This document shows, one piece after another, positions 9,308 through 17,905 of a stretch of 64,000 nt of DNA. The DNA is from Beijerinckiaceae bacterium (GTDB lineage: Bacteria > Pseudomonadota > Alphaproteobacteria > Rhizobiales > Beijerinckiaceae). The notes beneath the pieces were generated by a model that made no database searches, had not been told where the DNA came from, and worked only from the letters and a program-made list of their open reading frames with translations. Numbering within the stretch: the first letter of the stretch is position 1; the number at the start of each line of letters is the position of its first letter. The stretch lies in NCBI GenBank assembly GCA_019745195.1, contig JAIETL010000033.1, positions 62,001 through 126,000 of the forward strand. The letters run 5' to 3'. The position numbers and the translations under genes are program-made.

Positions 9308-9341
9308 GACAGGAAACGGCCGAGAGTGTTGGGACTGAACC

Positions 9342-11588
9342 ATGGGCAAGCCCGTCGAGCCGCCGCCGGAGGATGAATCCGAGCGCATCGATCTCAAGAC
9401 CGCGCTGGAGGAGCGCTATCTCGCCTACGCGCTCTCCACCATCATGCACCGCGCCTTGCCGGACGCGCGCGACGGTCTGAAGCCCGTCCATCGCCGCATC
9501 CTGCATGCCATGCGGCTGCTCAGGCTCGACCCCGGCCAGATGCACAAGAAATGCGCCCGCATCGTCGGCGATGTCATCGGCAAGTTCCATCCCCATGGCG
9601 ACCAGTCGGTCTACGACGCGCTGGTCCGGCTCGCGCAGGATTTCGCCCAGCGCTATCCGCTCGTCGACGGGCAGGGCAATTTCGGCAATATCGACGGCGA
9701 TAACGCCGCCGCCTACCGCTACACCGAAGCGCGGATGACCGAGGTCGCGCGCCTCCTGCTCGACGGCATCGAGGAGGACGCGGTCGATTTCCGCGAGACC
9801 TATAATGGCGAAGACGAGGAGCCGGTCGTCCTGCCGGCCGCCTTCCCGAACCTGCTCGCCAACGGTTCGCAGGGCATCGCCGTCGGGATGGCGACCGCGA
9901 TCCCGCCGCACAACGCCGCCGAACTCTGCGACGCGGCGCTCTACCTGATCCAGCACCCCGAGGCGACGTCCGAACAGTTGATGACCTTCGTGCCCGGTCC
10001 GGATTTCCCGACAGGCGGGGTCATCGTCGAATCGCGCGCCTCGATGATCGAGACCTACCGCACCGGGCGCGGCGCCTTTCGCACCCGGGCGCGCTGGTCT
10101 GTGGAGGATCAGGGCCGCGGAACCTGGCTCGCGGTCGTGACCGAGATCCCCTACATGGTCCAGAAGGGCCGGCTGATCGAGAAGCTGGCCGAACTCTTCA
10201 ACGACAAGAAGCTCCCGCTCGTCGCCGATATCCGCGACGAATCGGCGGAGGACATCCGCGTCGTCATCGAGCCGCGCGCCCGCACCGTCGACGCCAATCT
10301 GATGATGGAGCAGCTCTTCCGGCTGACCGAGCTGGAAGCGCGCATCTCGATGAACATGAACGTGCTGACCGGCGGGCTCGTGCCGCGCGTGCTCGGGCTG
10401 AACGAGGCCCTGCGCGCCTGGCTCGACCACCGCCGCGAGGTGCTGCAGCGCCGCTCGCGCTTCCGGCTGGGGCAGATCGAGAAGCGGCTGGAGATCCTGC
10501 GCGGCCTGCTGATCGTCTATCTCGACCTCGACCGGGTGATCAAGATCATCCGCGAGGAGGACGAGCCGAAGACCGAGCTGATGCGCGTCTTCGAACTGTC
10601 GGAGGTGCAGGCCAACGCCATCCTCGACACCCGCCTGCGCGCGCTGCGCAAGCTGGAGGAGATGGCGCTCAAGACCGAGCTCGACGAATTGACCGTCGAG
10701 AAGGGCCAGATCGAGGCGCTGCTCGGCTCCGACGCCACCCAGTGGAAGATGATCGCGCACGACATCCGGCAGGTGAAGAAGCTGTTCGGGCCGGAGACGG
10801 CGATCGGCAAGCGACGCACCACCTTCGCCGATATGCCCGACACGACCGATCTCGACCTGACCCAGGCGATGGTCGAGCGCGAGCCGGTGACGGTGGTGAT
10901 CACGAAGAAGGGCTGGATCAGGGCTTTGAAGGGCCATGTCCAGGATTTGTCGACGCTCGCCTTCAAGGGCGATGACGGGCTGAAGCTGGCCTTCTTCACC
11001 GAGACGACGGCCAAGATCCTGGTGCTCGCCTCCAACGGCAAGGTCTTCACGCTGGACGCCGCCAAGCTGCCGGGCGGGCGCGGTTTCGGCGACCCGATCC
11101 GCCTGATGATCGAGCTGGAGGAGCATGCCGGCATCGTCTCGGCCTTCCCTTACCGGCCGGGCCTCAAGCTGCTGATGGTGACGACGGACGGGCGCGGCTT
11201 CGTCGCTCCGACCGACGATATCGTCGCCAACACCCGCAAAGGGCGGCAGGTGCTGAATGTCGAGATGCCGGTCGAGGCGCTGCTGGCCGCCCCGGCCGAG
11301 GGCGACCATGTCGCCGTCATCGGCGAGAACCGCAAGCTGGTCTGCTTCCCGCTCGCGGAAGTCGCCGAGATGGCGCGCGGCAAGGGCGTGCGGCTGCAGC
11401 GCTACAAGGATGGCGGTTTGTCCGATGCCAAGACCTTCGCGCTGGCGGACGGCCTGACCTGGCGCGACACATCGGGCCGGACCTGGACCGTAGCGCAGAG
11501 CGAGCTGACCGAATGGATCGGCCACCGGGGCGAGGCCGGCCGCCTGCCGCCAAAAGGCTTTCCGAAGAACAACAGGTTCGGGGGGTGA
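9342..11588 (+). CDS. parC: DNA topoisomerase IV subunit A
   Basis: Breakage-reunion subunit that decatenates daughter chromosomes together with ParE (not in the window). 748 residues, ParC-like rather than the longer GyrA. Motifs: [39 protein letters not shown] and catalytic Tyr127 in [12 protein letters not shown]. The residue matching E. coli ParC Ser80, a quinolone-contact position, is Gln88. The C-terminal part forms the beta-pinwheel DNA-wrapping domain. The start ATG follows the R2 repeat by 34 bases. Confidence 0.95.
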   Translation: MGKPVEPPPEDESERIDLKTALEERYLAYALSTIMHRALPDARDGLKPVHRRILHAMRLLRLDPGQMHKKCARIVGDVIGKFHPHGDQSVYDALVRLAQDFAQRYPLVDGQGNFGNIDGDNAAAYRYTEARMTEVARLLLDGIEEDAVDFRETYNGEDEEPVVLPAAFPNLLANGSQGIAVGMATAIPPHNAAELCDAALYLIQHPEATSEQLMTFVPGPDFPTGGVIVESRASMIETYRTGRGAFRTRARWSVEDQGRGTWLAVVTEIPYMVQKGRLIEKLAELFNDKKLPLVADIRDESAEDIRVVIEPRARTVDANLMMEQLFRLTELEARISMNMNVLTGGLVPRVLGLNEALRAWLDHRREVLQRRSRFRLGQIEKRLEILRGLLIVYLDLDRVIKIIREEDEPKTELMRVFELSEVQANAILDTRLRALRKLEEMALKTELDELTVEKGQIEALLGSDATQWKMIAHDIRQVKKLFGPETAIGKRRTTFADMPDTTDLDLTQAMVEREPVTVVITKKGWIRALKGHVQDLSTLAFKGDDGLKLAFFTETTAKILVLASNGKVFTLDAAKLPGGRGFGDPIRLMIELEEHAGIVSAFPYRPGLKLLMVTTDGRGFVAPTDDIVANTRKGRQVLNVEMPVEALLAAPAEGDHVAVIGENRKLVCFPLAEVAEMARGKGVRLQRYKDGGLSDAKTFALADGLTWRDTSGRTWTVAQSELTEWIGHRGEAGRLPPKGFPKNNRFGG

Positions 11589-11591
11589 TTT

Positions 11592-11735
11592 CCTTCTCCC
11601 CTCGCGGGAGAAGGTGGCTCCGCGAAGCCGAGACGGATGAGGGGTCGCGCCGCCCTCTGGCAAGCAGCCCCTGCAAGGCCGCGACCACCCCTCATCCGCC
11701 CCTGCCGGGGCACCTTCTCCCGCAAGGGGAGAAGG
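11592..11735. repeat. Intergenic inverted repeat, family R3 copy a
   Basis: Arms CCTTCTCCCCTCGCGGGAGAAGG and CACCTTCTCCCGCAAGGGGAGAAGG, plus inner matches GGATGAGGGGT / ACCCCTCATCC. It starts four bases after the parC stop codon and may act as its transcript end. The second copy is at 14948-15100. Confidence 0.9.
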
Positions 11736-11827
11736 GAAAGAGGCGGCAACGCCTCGGAAATATTAATCCTTATCAGCGAGTTGGCAGCCTTCGCGGACTC
11801 TCCCCCGCAACCACCTGAATCAAACTC

Positions 11828-12433
11828 TCACCGGATCGGCGCGCCAACGACGCCGACTTCCAGTCCCAGCGTCAGCTTGTCCGTCACGGCCCATTCGACG
11901 CCCGCCCGCGCCTCGGGCCTGACCGCCAGTTCGCTGCGCGAGAACGGCCCGGAGAACGAGTTCGCGCCGAAGCGCCAGCTCTCGTTGACGGCCTGAGCGC
12001 CGACCTTGGTGTAGAGCAGCACGTCGGGCGTCACGAGGACGCCGGTCTTGATCTGGAAAGCCCCGGCGAAGTCGCGGCTGTAGGCTGCGCTGTTGAAGCC
12101 CGGCGTGGCATAGCCGCCGATCGCCGGCATGTAGTCGACCGCGCCGACGATGCCGTAGATAAAATTGCCGTCGCGCCACATCGTGCCGGCTTCGAGCCCG
12201 ATCGTCGGCCCCGCCTGCGTGCCCGACCGCTTCGAGGTGCTGACCTGGAAGCCCGTCGAGATGCGGGCATAGGAGCCGTCCCACTTGACGCCGCCCGGCG
12301 CGAGCGTCGGCTCCGACCAGGCGAAGGAGGGCACGGTGGCAAAACCCGTCATCGGCAGAAAGGCCTGCGCCTGCGCGATGGTGCCGCCGAGAAGCAGTGC
12401 GCAGAGCGCGCCGCAGGAAACCGAAACTTTCAC
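11828..12433 (-). CDS. Small outer-membrane beta-barrel-like protein
   Basis: 201 residues from a GTG start preceded by AGGACAGG. A clear Sec signal peptide spans residues 1 to about 24 (MKVSVSCGALCALLLGGTIAQA). The mature part alternates aromatic, glycine-rich and polar stretches (WDGSYARISTGFQVST, DGNFIYGIVGAVDYMP, AFQIKTGVLVTPDVLLYTKVGAQ) and ends in a strand LTLGLEVGVVG. This matches the OmpA-like beta-barrel/porin-family surface proteins common in rhizobia, though no terminal Phe is present. Specific function is unknown. It stands alone and converges on parC across an R3 repeat. Confidence 0.72.
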   Translation of the reverse strand: MKVSVSCGALCALLLGGTIAQAQAFLPMTGFATVPSFAWSEPTLAPGGVKWDGSYARISTGFQVSTSKRSGTQAGPTIGLEAGTMWRDGNFIYGIVGAVDYMPAIGGYATPGFNSAAYSRDFAGAFQIKTGVLVTPDVLLYTKVGAQAVNESWRFGANSFSGPFSRSELAVRPEARAGVEWAVTDKLTLGLEVGVVGAPIR

Positions 12434-12533
12434 GTCGAACCTGTCCTCGCCGCGTCGCTGCTGCTGAGGCTAGCAGAAGGTCGTGCGATTGTCGCGGATT
12501 TGTGGCGCTGCAGCCGGCGTGCGGGGGCTGGCT

Positions 12534-13550
12534 TCAGTTCAATTTGGTCTTGAGTTTGAGGAAGCGCAGCGTCCGGTCGGCGGTGGCGGCATCGAGCCGC
12601 TTGTAGTCGCGCAGCGCGTCGTCGAGATCTTGAGAGGAGAAATAGAGCCTCCGGCCGCGCAGCTCCAGCAAGGCACGGAAAGCCTCTTCGCCGATGGACA
12701 GCGAGCGGCAGATCACCGCGATGCCGCTCACGTCGCGCTGCATCAGCACGCGCAGCGCCTGCTCGGTGCTGATCGCGCCGGCCTGCGCCAACACCTGCGC
12801 CAGATGATAGGCGCGGTCGTCCTCGGCCAGCATGGTCACGACATCGTCGAGTTCGCGGACGGACGCCGTCAGATCGGCCAGAAGCAGCTTCACTTCGAGG
12901 CGCTGCTGACGAGCCTGCTGCGCCAGCGATGCGCCGTCCGCCGTCTGCGCCGCGCTGCCGTCGTTCAACTGCCTGACGATCTGGAGAACGCGCTGCGCCC
13001 GCTGCGGCGACAGATCGGACCGCCGCGCCAAGGCGCCTGTGATGATGGCGTCGCCGCTGCTGCGCTGCAGCAGCTTGTCGAAGCCGCCTTCGGAGAACGC
13101 TGCGCCCTGGTTCGCGCTGACGGTCTGCAGTACGTCGCGATCGCCGCGCTGAACCAGGATGTCGGTCAGCCCCTCCGAGAGCCGTGCGCGCTCGGCGATG
13201 GCGACGAGATGAGCTTGCGACTGGCTGACGGCGATGGCGGCGAGGTCGGTGTCGCTCAAAACCGGCGAGAGCTTCAGCACGAGGCGCGCTACATCGGAAT
13301 CGCTGTCGCTGGCCAGCGTCACCGCGACTTCGCGTGGCAGGCTCGGCACGGCCGCGATCTGGTCGGCATAGTCCTTACGGTCGGTGCTTTCGAGATGGGA
13401 CAGCGAATGGACGGCGATCTCGCCGTAATGCGCCTTGGCGAGGTCGCTGGGCTCTTCGTCGAGCAGGAACAGGTCGGTGACCGCGTTGAGAAGCTGCCGC
13501 CGGGAATCCGACGACATGTCGGCCGGCATCCGTGTCAGATTACGCAGCAT
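12534..13550 (-). CDS. DUF2336 domain protein
   Basis: 338 residues, rich in helices and leucine, with no signal peptide or membrane segment. The pattern of repeated short helical pairs (DSDSDVARLVLKLSPVLSDTDLAAIA, AERARLSEGLTDILVQRGDRDVLQTVSAN) is typical of DUF2336, a helical-repeat family common in alphaproteobacteria with no firm biochemical function. I chose the ATG at 13550 over the TTG one codon earlier. A short inverted repeat TAGCGC-N9-GCGCTA lies upstream at 13573-13593. Confidence 0.75.
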   Translation of the reverse strand: MLRNLTRMPADMSSDSRRQLLNAVTDLFLLDEEPSDLAKAHYGEIAVHSLSHLESTDRKDYADQIAAVPSLPREVAVTLASDSDSDVARLVLKLSPVLSDTDLAAIAVSQSQAHLVAIAERARLSEGLTDILVQRGDRDVLQTVSANQGAAFSEGGFDKLLQRSSGDAIITGALARRSDLSPQRAQRVLQIVRQLNDGSAAQTADGASLAQQARQQRLEVKLLLADLTASVRELDDVVTMLAEDDRAYHLAQVLAQAGAISTEQALRVLMQRDVSGIAVICRSLSIGEEAFRALLELRGRRLYFSSQDLDDALRDYKRLDAATADRTLRFLKLKTKLN

Positions 13551-13572
13551 CAAGGCCCCCGAGGCGATCGTT

Positions 13573-13593
13573 TAGCGCGAAGACTTTGCGCTA
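13573..13593. promoter_or_regulatory. Short inverted repeat upstream of DUF2336 gene (possible operator)
   Basis: TAGCGC, nine bases, GCGCTA; 22 bases before the DUF2336 start codon, where a promoter or operator would lie. No known regulator motif is recognised. Confidence 0.3.
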
Positions 13594-13653
13594 GATCGGC
13601 TTGATTTAATCTTAACTGGCGTGCCGAATGACAATGCAAAGCAATGAATACTG

Positions 13654-13688
13654 CTTTTGATTGCATAATGATCTGATGCAATCAAAAG
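13654..13688. promoter_or_regulatory. Perfect 13-bp inverted repeat (operator or terminator)
   Basis: CTTTTGATTGCAT, nine bases, ATGCAATCAAAAG. The arms are perfect and strikingly AT-rich for this genome. It lies 29 bases after the stop of the UxaA operon and about 100 bases upstream of the DUF2336 gene, so it could be a weak-stem terminator of the former or a dimeric regulator site for the latter. Confidence 0.5.
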
Positions 13689-13716
13689 TTGTAATTCGCA
13701 ATTCAGCTACGTCGCC

Positions 13717-14919
13717 TCACGCTGCGGGCAGGCAGGCCGGCCCGAGCGGCTCGAAGCTCTTATAGGTCAGGATGAACTCCTGATGGCCTAGCTCTTCCGA
13801 CTTCGTGCGCGCGCCTTGCGCCAGCGAGACGACGAGATCGCGGATTTCGGCCCCGACCTCGTCGAGCCCGGCGAGGCCCTCCAGGATTCGGCCGGCATCG
13901 ATATCCATATCGTCTTCCATGCGCCGCCAGGTCTCGGGGTTGGCGCAGATCTTCACCACCGGGGAGATCGCCGAGCCGACGACTGAGCCGCGCCCCGTGA
14001 CGAACAGCACGCAATGCGCCCCGCAGGCGATCAACTCGGCGATCTCGGCATTGTCGTTGATGTTGGGAAAACCGAAGCGCACCTCGCCATCGGGCACGAC
14101 GTCGAGCAGATACAGGCCCCCGCGCGGGGGCAAGTCGCCGGGTTTGAGCAACCCCGAAATGGGCGAAGCGCCCGATTTGGCATAGGCGCCCATCGACTTC
14201 TCCTCGATGGTGGAGAGCCCTCCCTCGGCGTTGCCGGCCGCAAAGGAGCCATAGCCCAGCGTGGCGTAGTAGCGCGCGGCCTTCGCCACCGACTGCTCCA
14301 GCACCGCTCCGAGCTCCGGCGTGATCGCGCGCGCCGCCATGATGTGCTCGCAGCCGATCAGCTCGCCGGTTTCCTCGAAAATGCAGGCAGCGCCCTCGGC
14401 GATGAGCTGGTCGAAGGCGCGCCCCGCCGCCGGATTTCCGGTGATGCCCGAGGTGCCGTCCGAGCCGCCGCAGACCGTGCCGACGATCAGCTCGGAGACG
14501 GCCATGGCCACGGTCTCCTGCGCGTCGAGCAGGTCGCGCTGTGCTTCGACGAAGGCCCGCCCCTCCCTGATCGAGGCGCGTGTGCCGCCGGTTCCCTGGA
14601 TGATCAGCGTCTTCACCGGCCGCCCCGACGCCGCGACCACGCGCTCCAGCGCGTATTTGTTGAAGCTCTCGCAGCCCAGCGAGACCAGCAGCACCGCCCC
14701 GACATTGGGATGGGTGCAGAGCCGCTCCATCATCTTTTCGGCATATCCGTTCGGATAGCAGCCGGGAAAACCGATGACGTGGACGCCTTCCTCGCGCCAG
14801 GGCAGGGCGATCTCGCGGGCGACATGGTGCGCGCATTCGACGAGATAGGCCACCGCCACGACATTACGGATGCCCTTGCGCCCGTTGGAACGGAGATAGC
14901 CTTGCATAGGGCCGATCAC
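13717..14919 (-). CDS. UxaA family hydratase, large (C-terminal) domain protein
   Basis: 400 residues matching the large domain of altronate/galactarate dehydratases: MQGYLRSNGRKGIRN at the start, FPGCYPNGYAEKMM, LVSLGCESFNKYALE, IVGTVCGGSDGTSGITGNPAAG and DLPPRGGLYLLD. These enzymes dehydrate sugar acids in an iron-dependent reaction. The small UxaA domain is encoded separately upstream, so the active enzyme is probably a two-subunit complex. The GTG at 14919 has GGAG seven bases upstream; the ATG four codons later lacks one. The true substrate is unknown: no sugar-acid transporter, kinase or regulator is nearby. Confidence 0.85.
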   Translation of the reverse strand: MIGPMQGYLRSNGRKGIRNVVAVAYLVECAHHVAREIALPWREEGVHVIGFPGCYPNGYAEKMMERLCTHPNVGAVLLVSLGCESFNKYALERVVAASGRPVKTLIIQGTGGTRASIREGRAFVEAQRDLLDAQETVAMAVSELIVGTVCGGSDGTSGITGNPAAGRAFDQLIAEGAACIFEETGELIGCEHIMAARAITPELGAVLEQSVAKAARYYATLGYGSFAAGNAEGGLSTIEEKSMGAYAKSGASPISGLLKPGDLPPRGGLYLLDVVPDGEVRFGFPNINDNAEIAELIACGAHCVLFVTGRGSVVGSAISPVVKICANPETWRRMEDDMDIDAGRILEGLAGLDEVGAEIRDLVVSLAQGARTKSEELGHQEFILTYKSFEPLGPACLPAA

Positions 14920-14947
14920 GCTGCTTCTCCGCTGGTCGCCGAGGCTC

Positions 14948-15100
14948 CCCTTCTCCCCTTGCGGGAGAAGGTGGCGCGAAGCGCCGGATGAGGGGTGGTC
15001 GTGCGCTCGCCAATGAGGTCAGCGCCAGGTTCATCAGAAAGGTTCGTGCGACCCCTCATCCGGCCGCTCCGCGGCCACCTTCTCCCGCAAGGGGAGAAGG
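14948..15100. repeat. Intergenic inverted repeat, family R3 copy b (inside an operon)
   Basis: Arms CCCTTCTCCCCTTGCGGGAGAAGG and CACCTTCTCCCGCAAGGGGAGAAGG with inner GGATGAGGGGT / ACCCCTCATCC. It separates the two UxaA genes, which are transcribed in the same direction, and overlaps the end of the upstream gene, providing its stop codon. Confidence 0.9.
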
Positions 15101-15409
15101 ATTTCCCGCCGCGCCGCGCTCATCCTCCAGATGATAGGTCGGCGTGTAGTCGCTCTTCATGTTGTGGACATGGACATGGCTGCCCGCCGCGATCGTCGTC
15201 GTCGCCACGCCGATCGGGGCGCCGTATTTCAGGATCTTTTCGCCGGGAGCGATGGCCCGGCGCGCGACCTTATGGGCGAGAGCGATATCGCGGTCGATGA
15301 CCGCCATGCCCGCGCCGGTCTCGACCGTCTCGCCCACCCGCAGCCGCACCCGCGCGACGAAGATAGTGTCGCGCGGGTCGAGCAGGATAAGGCGGTGGTC
15401 GTGGGTCAT
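15056..15409 (-). CDS. UxaA family hydratase, small (N-terminal, SAF-like) domain protein
   Basis: 117 residues with the SAF-like fold of the altronate dehydratase N-terminus: LDPRDTIFVARVRLRVGETV, IALAHKVARRAIAPGEKILKYGAPIG and the metal-site region GSHVHVHNMKSDYTPTY. Partner of the large UxaA protein encoded downstream. Its ATG overlaps the stop of the RraA-like gene (ATGA). The last ~15 residues (GNPSPLAGEGGRGAAG) are encoded by the R3 inverted repeat, which also supplies the stop, so the natural C-terminus seems to have been replaced or extended by the repeat. Confidence 0.85.
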   Translation of the reverse strand: MTHDHRLILLDPRDTIFVARVRLRVGETVETGAGMAVIDRDIALAHKVARRAIAPGEKILKYGAPIGVATTTIAAGSHVHVHNMKSDYTPTYHLEDERGAAGNPSPLAGEGGRGAAG

Positions 15410-16056
15410 CAGAACTTGCCGAATTTCAGATAGGCCTCCTGCGGGTCCATGCCGGACAGGATCGCGCTGCGCACCTTGTTCTCGGCGCCGATCGCCACCT
15501 CGGCCTTGTCCAGCACCTCCCCGATCACCTCGACGGGGATGCGCACGACGCCGTCGCGGTCGCCCAGGATGTAGTCGCCGGGCCTGATCCAGACCTCGCC
15601 GATCTTCACCGGCTCGTCGACCGCCTTGGGCAGCCAGACGCCGACGATGTCGCGCGGCGTGTAGGCCTTGAAGAAGGCCTGGAAGCCCATCTCGATCATG
15701 AATTCGGTGTCGCGTGACAGCCCGTCGATGACGCAGCCGCGCACGCCCTTGTTCTTCAGCGTCTCGGCCGAAAGCTCGCCCATCAGCGCGACCTCTTCGG
15801 TGTTGGGCTGGCAGACCCAGACATGGCCGGGTTTCGCCGCCGAGAGCAGGCCGGTCCAGCCGAGCAGCGTCTCATGCGCGTCGAATTCGCCGGTCTTGCC
15901 CTCGACCGTGAAGGCCGGCCCGGCCAGCTTCTCGGTCGGCAACAGTGGGCGCAGTTCCGGCGGCAGGGTGAATTCGGAAAGGCCCATGGCGCGCATCACG
16001 TCGTGGATGATGCCGGTGTAGCAGCGCGACAGGCGCGGGGTCAGGTCGTCGCTCAT
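15409..16056 (-). CDS. RraA family protein (HMG/CHA aldolase-like)
   Basis: 215 residues. The RraA fold is recognised by GLLSAAKPGHVWVCQPN, the Arg-Asp motif in NKGVRGCVIDGLSRDTEFM and RPGDYILGDRDGVVRIP. Family members are either class II pyruvate aldolases acting on 4-hydroxy-2-oxo acids or regulators of RNase E. Co-transcription with two UxaA dehydratase subunits (4-base overlap with the small one) argues for a catabolic aldolase or decarboxylase acting on a dehydrated sugar acid. This is inferred from context; the substrate is not determined. Confidence 0.82.
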   Translation of the reverse strand: MSDDLTPRLSRCYTGIIHDVMRAMGLSEFTLPPELRPLLPTEKLAGPAFTVEGKTGEFDAHETLLGWTGLLSAAKPGHVWVCQPNTEEVALMGELSAETLKNKGVRGCVIDGLSRDTEFMIEMGFQAFFKAYTPRDIVGVWLPKAVDEPVKIGEVWIRPGDYILGDRDGVVRIPVEVIGEVLDKAEVAIGAENKVRSAILSGMDPQEAYLKFGKF

Positions 16057-16141
16057 AAATCCTCCCGTGCAGGCTTGTGTCGCCTGTCAGGGGGCAGAGT
16101 GGGGGCAGGGCTTCCGGGCGACAAGTGCGTTGTCCGCCTAC

Positions 16142-16220
16142 CGTCATTGCGAGCGAAGCGAAGCAATCCAGCGTCTCGCTCGACGTCTCCTGGATTGCTT
16201 CGCTTCGCTCGCAACGACGG
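16142..16220. repeat. Intergenic inverted repeat, family R4 copy a
   Basis: Arms CGTCATTGCGAGCGAAGCGA and CTTCGCTCGCAACGACGG, with inner AAGCAATCCAG / CTGGATTGCTT. It lies between the RraA-like operon and the end of bpt. Other copies are at 59912-59988 and 63439-63514. Confidence 0.92.
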
Positions 16221-16234
16221 GGGAGCTTAAGCCG

Positions 16235-16981
16235 CTACCCCACCCGTTCCCAGCCTTGCGGGCTCAGGCGCTCCTGCGGCAGGAAGCGCGCCTTGTAGGC
16301 CATCTTGGGCGAGCCCTCGACCCAGTAGCCGAGATAGACGTAAGGCAGGCCGAGCCGGCGGGCGCGCTCGATATGGTCGAGCACCATGAAGGTGCCGAGC
16401 GAACGCGCCTCCAGCGCGGGGTCGAACACCGAATAGACCATGGAGAGACCGTCGCTCAGCGTGTCGGTCAGCGCCATGGCGAAGAGATCGCCCTGGCCCC
16501 GCCCGGTGAAGCCTGAATCGGGGCCGCGCCGGCGGTATTCGATCAGCGCCGTCTCGACATGGCTGTCCTCGATCATCATGGCGAAGTCGAGCGCCGACAT
16601 CGTCGCCATGCCGCCCTCCGGGTGGCGCTCGTCGAGATAGCCGCGAAACAGCGAATAGTGCTCCGAGCGCGGCTGCGGCGGCAGCACCTCGCCGATCAGG
16701 TCGCTGTTGTGGGAGAGTACCTTGCGGAAGCTGCGCGAGGGGCGGAAATCGGCGACGCGGACGCGCACGGAGACGCAGGAGCGGCAGGTCTCGCAGGCCG
16801 GGCGATAGGCGATGCTCTGCGAGCGTCGGAAGCCGCCCTGGCTCAGCACGTCGTTGAGGTCGCGCGCGCGGGCTCCCACGAGATGGGTAAAGACCTTGCG
16901 CTCCTCGCGCCCCGGCAGATAGGGGCACGCGGTCGGCGACGTCAGGTAGAATTGCGGGGCGTCCCGCAATGGCTTCGTCAC
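16235..16981 (-). CDS. bpt: Aspartate/glutamate leucyltransferase (arginyl-tRNA--protein transferase family)
   Basis: Transfers an amino acid from charged tRNA to proteins with N-terminal Asp or Glu, marking them for ClpAP/ClpS (bacterial N-degron pathway). 248 residues from the GTG at 16981 ([34 protein letters not shown]). The N-terminal cysteine pair region is [23 protein letters not shown]; later motifs are [14 protein letters not shown] and the GNAT-like core [18 protein letters not shown]. The 42 extra residues in the track ORF are basic and not conserved. Normal length is about 250. It diverges from the RHH gene. Confidence 0.9.
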   Translation of the reverse strand: MTKPLRDAPQFYLTSPTACPYLPGREERKVFTHLVGARARDLNDVLSQGGFRRSQSIAYRPACETCRSCVSVRVRVADFRPSRSFRKVLSHNSDLIGEVLPPQPRSEHYSLFRGYLDERHPEGGMATMSALDFAMMIEDSHVETALIEYRRRGPDSGFTGRGQGDLFAMALTDTLSDGLSMVYSVFDPALEARSLGTFMVLDHIERARRLGLPYVYLGYWVEGSPKMAYKARFLPQERLSPQGWERVG

Positions 16982-17100
16982 GTTCGGCTGGCTCCAGGCA
17001 CCGCTTCGCTCCGCAGTGTAGCAGCGGCGATGGCGGCGGCAACACGATGGTCGTGATGGAATGCGGATGCTAGGTCGTGTTCCGCTTTTGGAGAAGACCG

Positions 17101-17322
17101 ATGGCAATCCTCAAGATCAGCTTGCCGGATGACATTGCGAAGCAGCTCAAATCCCTCGCTCAAAACCGTGGGCTAAGCGTCAACAAGCTCGTTGAGGAGA
17201 TAAGCGTGCAGGCTGTTGCGGTATGGGATACCGAGACCCACTTCCGGAGGGTCTCGGCCCGCGTCGGCACGGATGCGGCGCTCGCGGTTCTGGATCGGCT
17301 CGACGCCGCAGACCGGGGCTAA
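17101..17322 (+). CDS. Orphan ribbon-helix-helix (HicB/CopG-like) antitoxin
   Basis: 73 residues from the ATG at 17101, with GGAGAAG upstream. The start [33 protein letters not shown] is a canonical RHH DNA-binding fold, and the tail [20 protein letters not shown] is like HicB-annotated RHH antitoxins. No toxin ORF adjoins it: bpt lies upstream on the other strand and the RDD gene converges nine bases downstream. Either the toxin was lost or the protein acts as a free-standing repressor. Confidence 0.7.
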   Translation: MAILKISLPDDIAKQLKSLAQNRGLSVNKLVEEISVQAVAVWDTETHFRRVSARVGTDAALAVLDRLDAADRG

Positions 17323-17330
17323 CTTTCGTC

Positions 17331-17801
17331 TCAGGCCCGCACCACCACGAGCCCGGTCAGGATGTCGTGGCCCAGCCGCTTGTCGGCGCGCACGAAGCCG
17401 ATCAGGATGTCGAGCACCCACAGGCCGACCGTGCCCGCCGCCACATAGAAGAGCAGCGCGTGGACGGCCGCCGCGAGCGCATCGGGCCGCCCGCCATTGA
17501 CGGTCTCGACCCGCAGCCCGGCCATACGCATGCCCCAGGTCGCCTGCCTGCGTCCGCCGATCGTGATCGCCGCATAGACGAAGGCGGTGGCGGCTACTGC
17601 GGGGAAGAGCAACCAGCCGAGGCCCAGCGTCAGCACGCCCAGCACGCTGATCGCAACGACCAGCAGCCAGCTCAGGATGAACACGACGACGATGTCGCCG
17701 ATCCAGGCGAAGATGCGCGAGCCCATCACGCCGCTGACATCCTGCACAGGGCGCTGCTCGATCGGCGTGATCGGGGAAGAGCCGTAACGGGTGTCGCTCA
17801 T
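17331..17801 (-). CDS. RDD family membrane protein
   Basis: 156 residues from the ATG at 17801 (MSDTRYGSSPITPIEQRPVQ). An RDD domain is present: SRIFAWIGDIVVVFILSWLL, a second hydrophobic stretch LGLGWLLFPAVAATAFVYAA, then GGRRQATWGMRMAGLRVETVNG, and a third hydrophobic segment before RLGHDILTGLVVVRA. Three to four membrane segments in all. Function of the family is poorly defined; some members affect ion transport. Placement near hemB and bpt is, from memory, shared by other rhizobia. Confidence 0.85.
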   Translation of the reverse strand: MSDTRYGSSPITPIEQRPVQDVSGVMGSRIFAWIGDIVVVFILSWLLVVAISVLGVLTLGLGWLLFPAVAATAFVYAAITIGGRRQATWGMRMAGLRVETVNGGRPDALAAAVHALLFYVAAGTVGLWVLDILIGFVRADKRLGHDILTGLVVVRA

Positions 17802-17905
17802 TTGGGGCCGTGATCCTTGTGCCGTGCCGGGCGAGATTGCCCGCACCACACAATGTTTGATCGGCCTTCCGGTTCCGCAAGATCGCATTGCAAAAACTGG
17901 CGCGC

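Noticed and set aside
9294-11663. 789-codon minus-strand ORF opposite parC
   Set aside because: Shadow of a well-conserved gene; low-complexity composition and ends that run through repeats R2 and R3.
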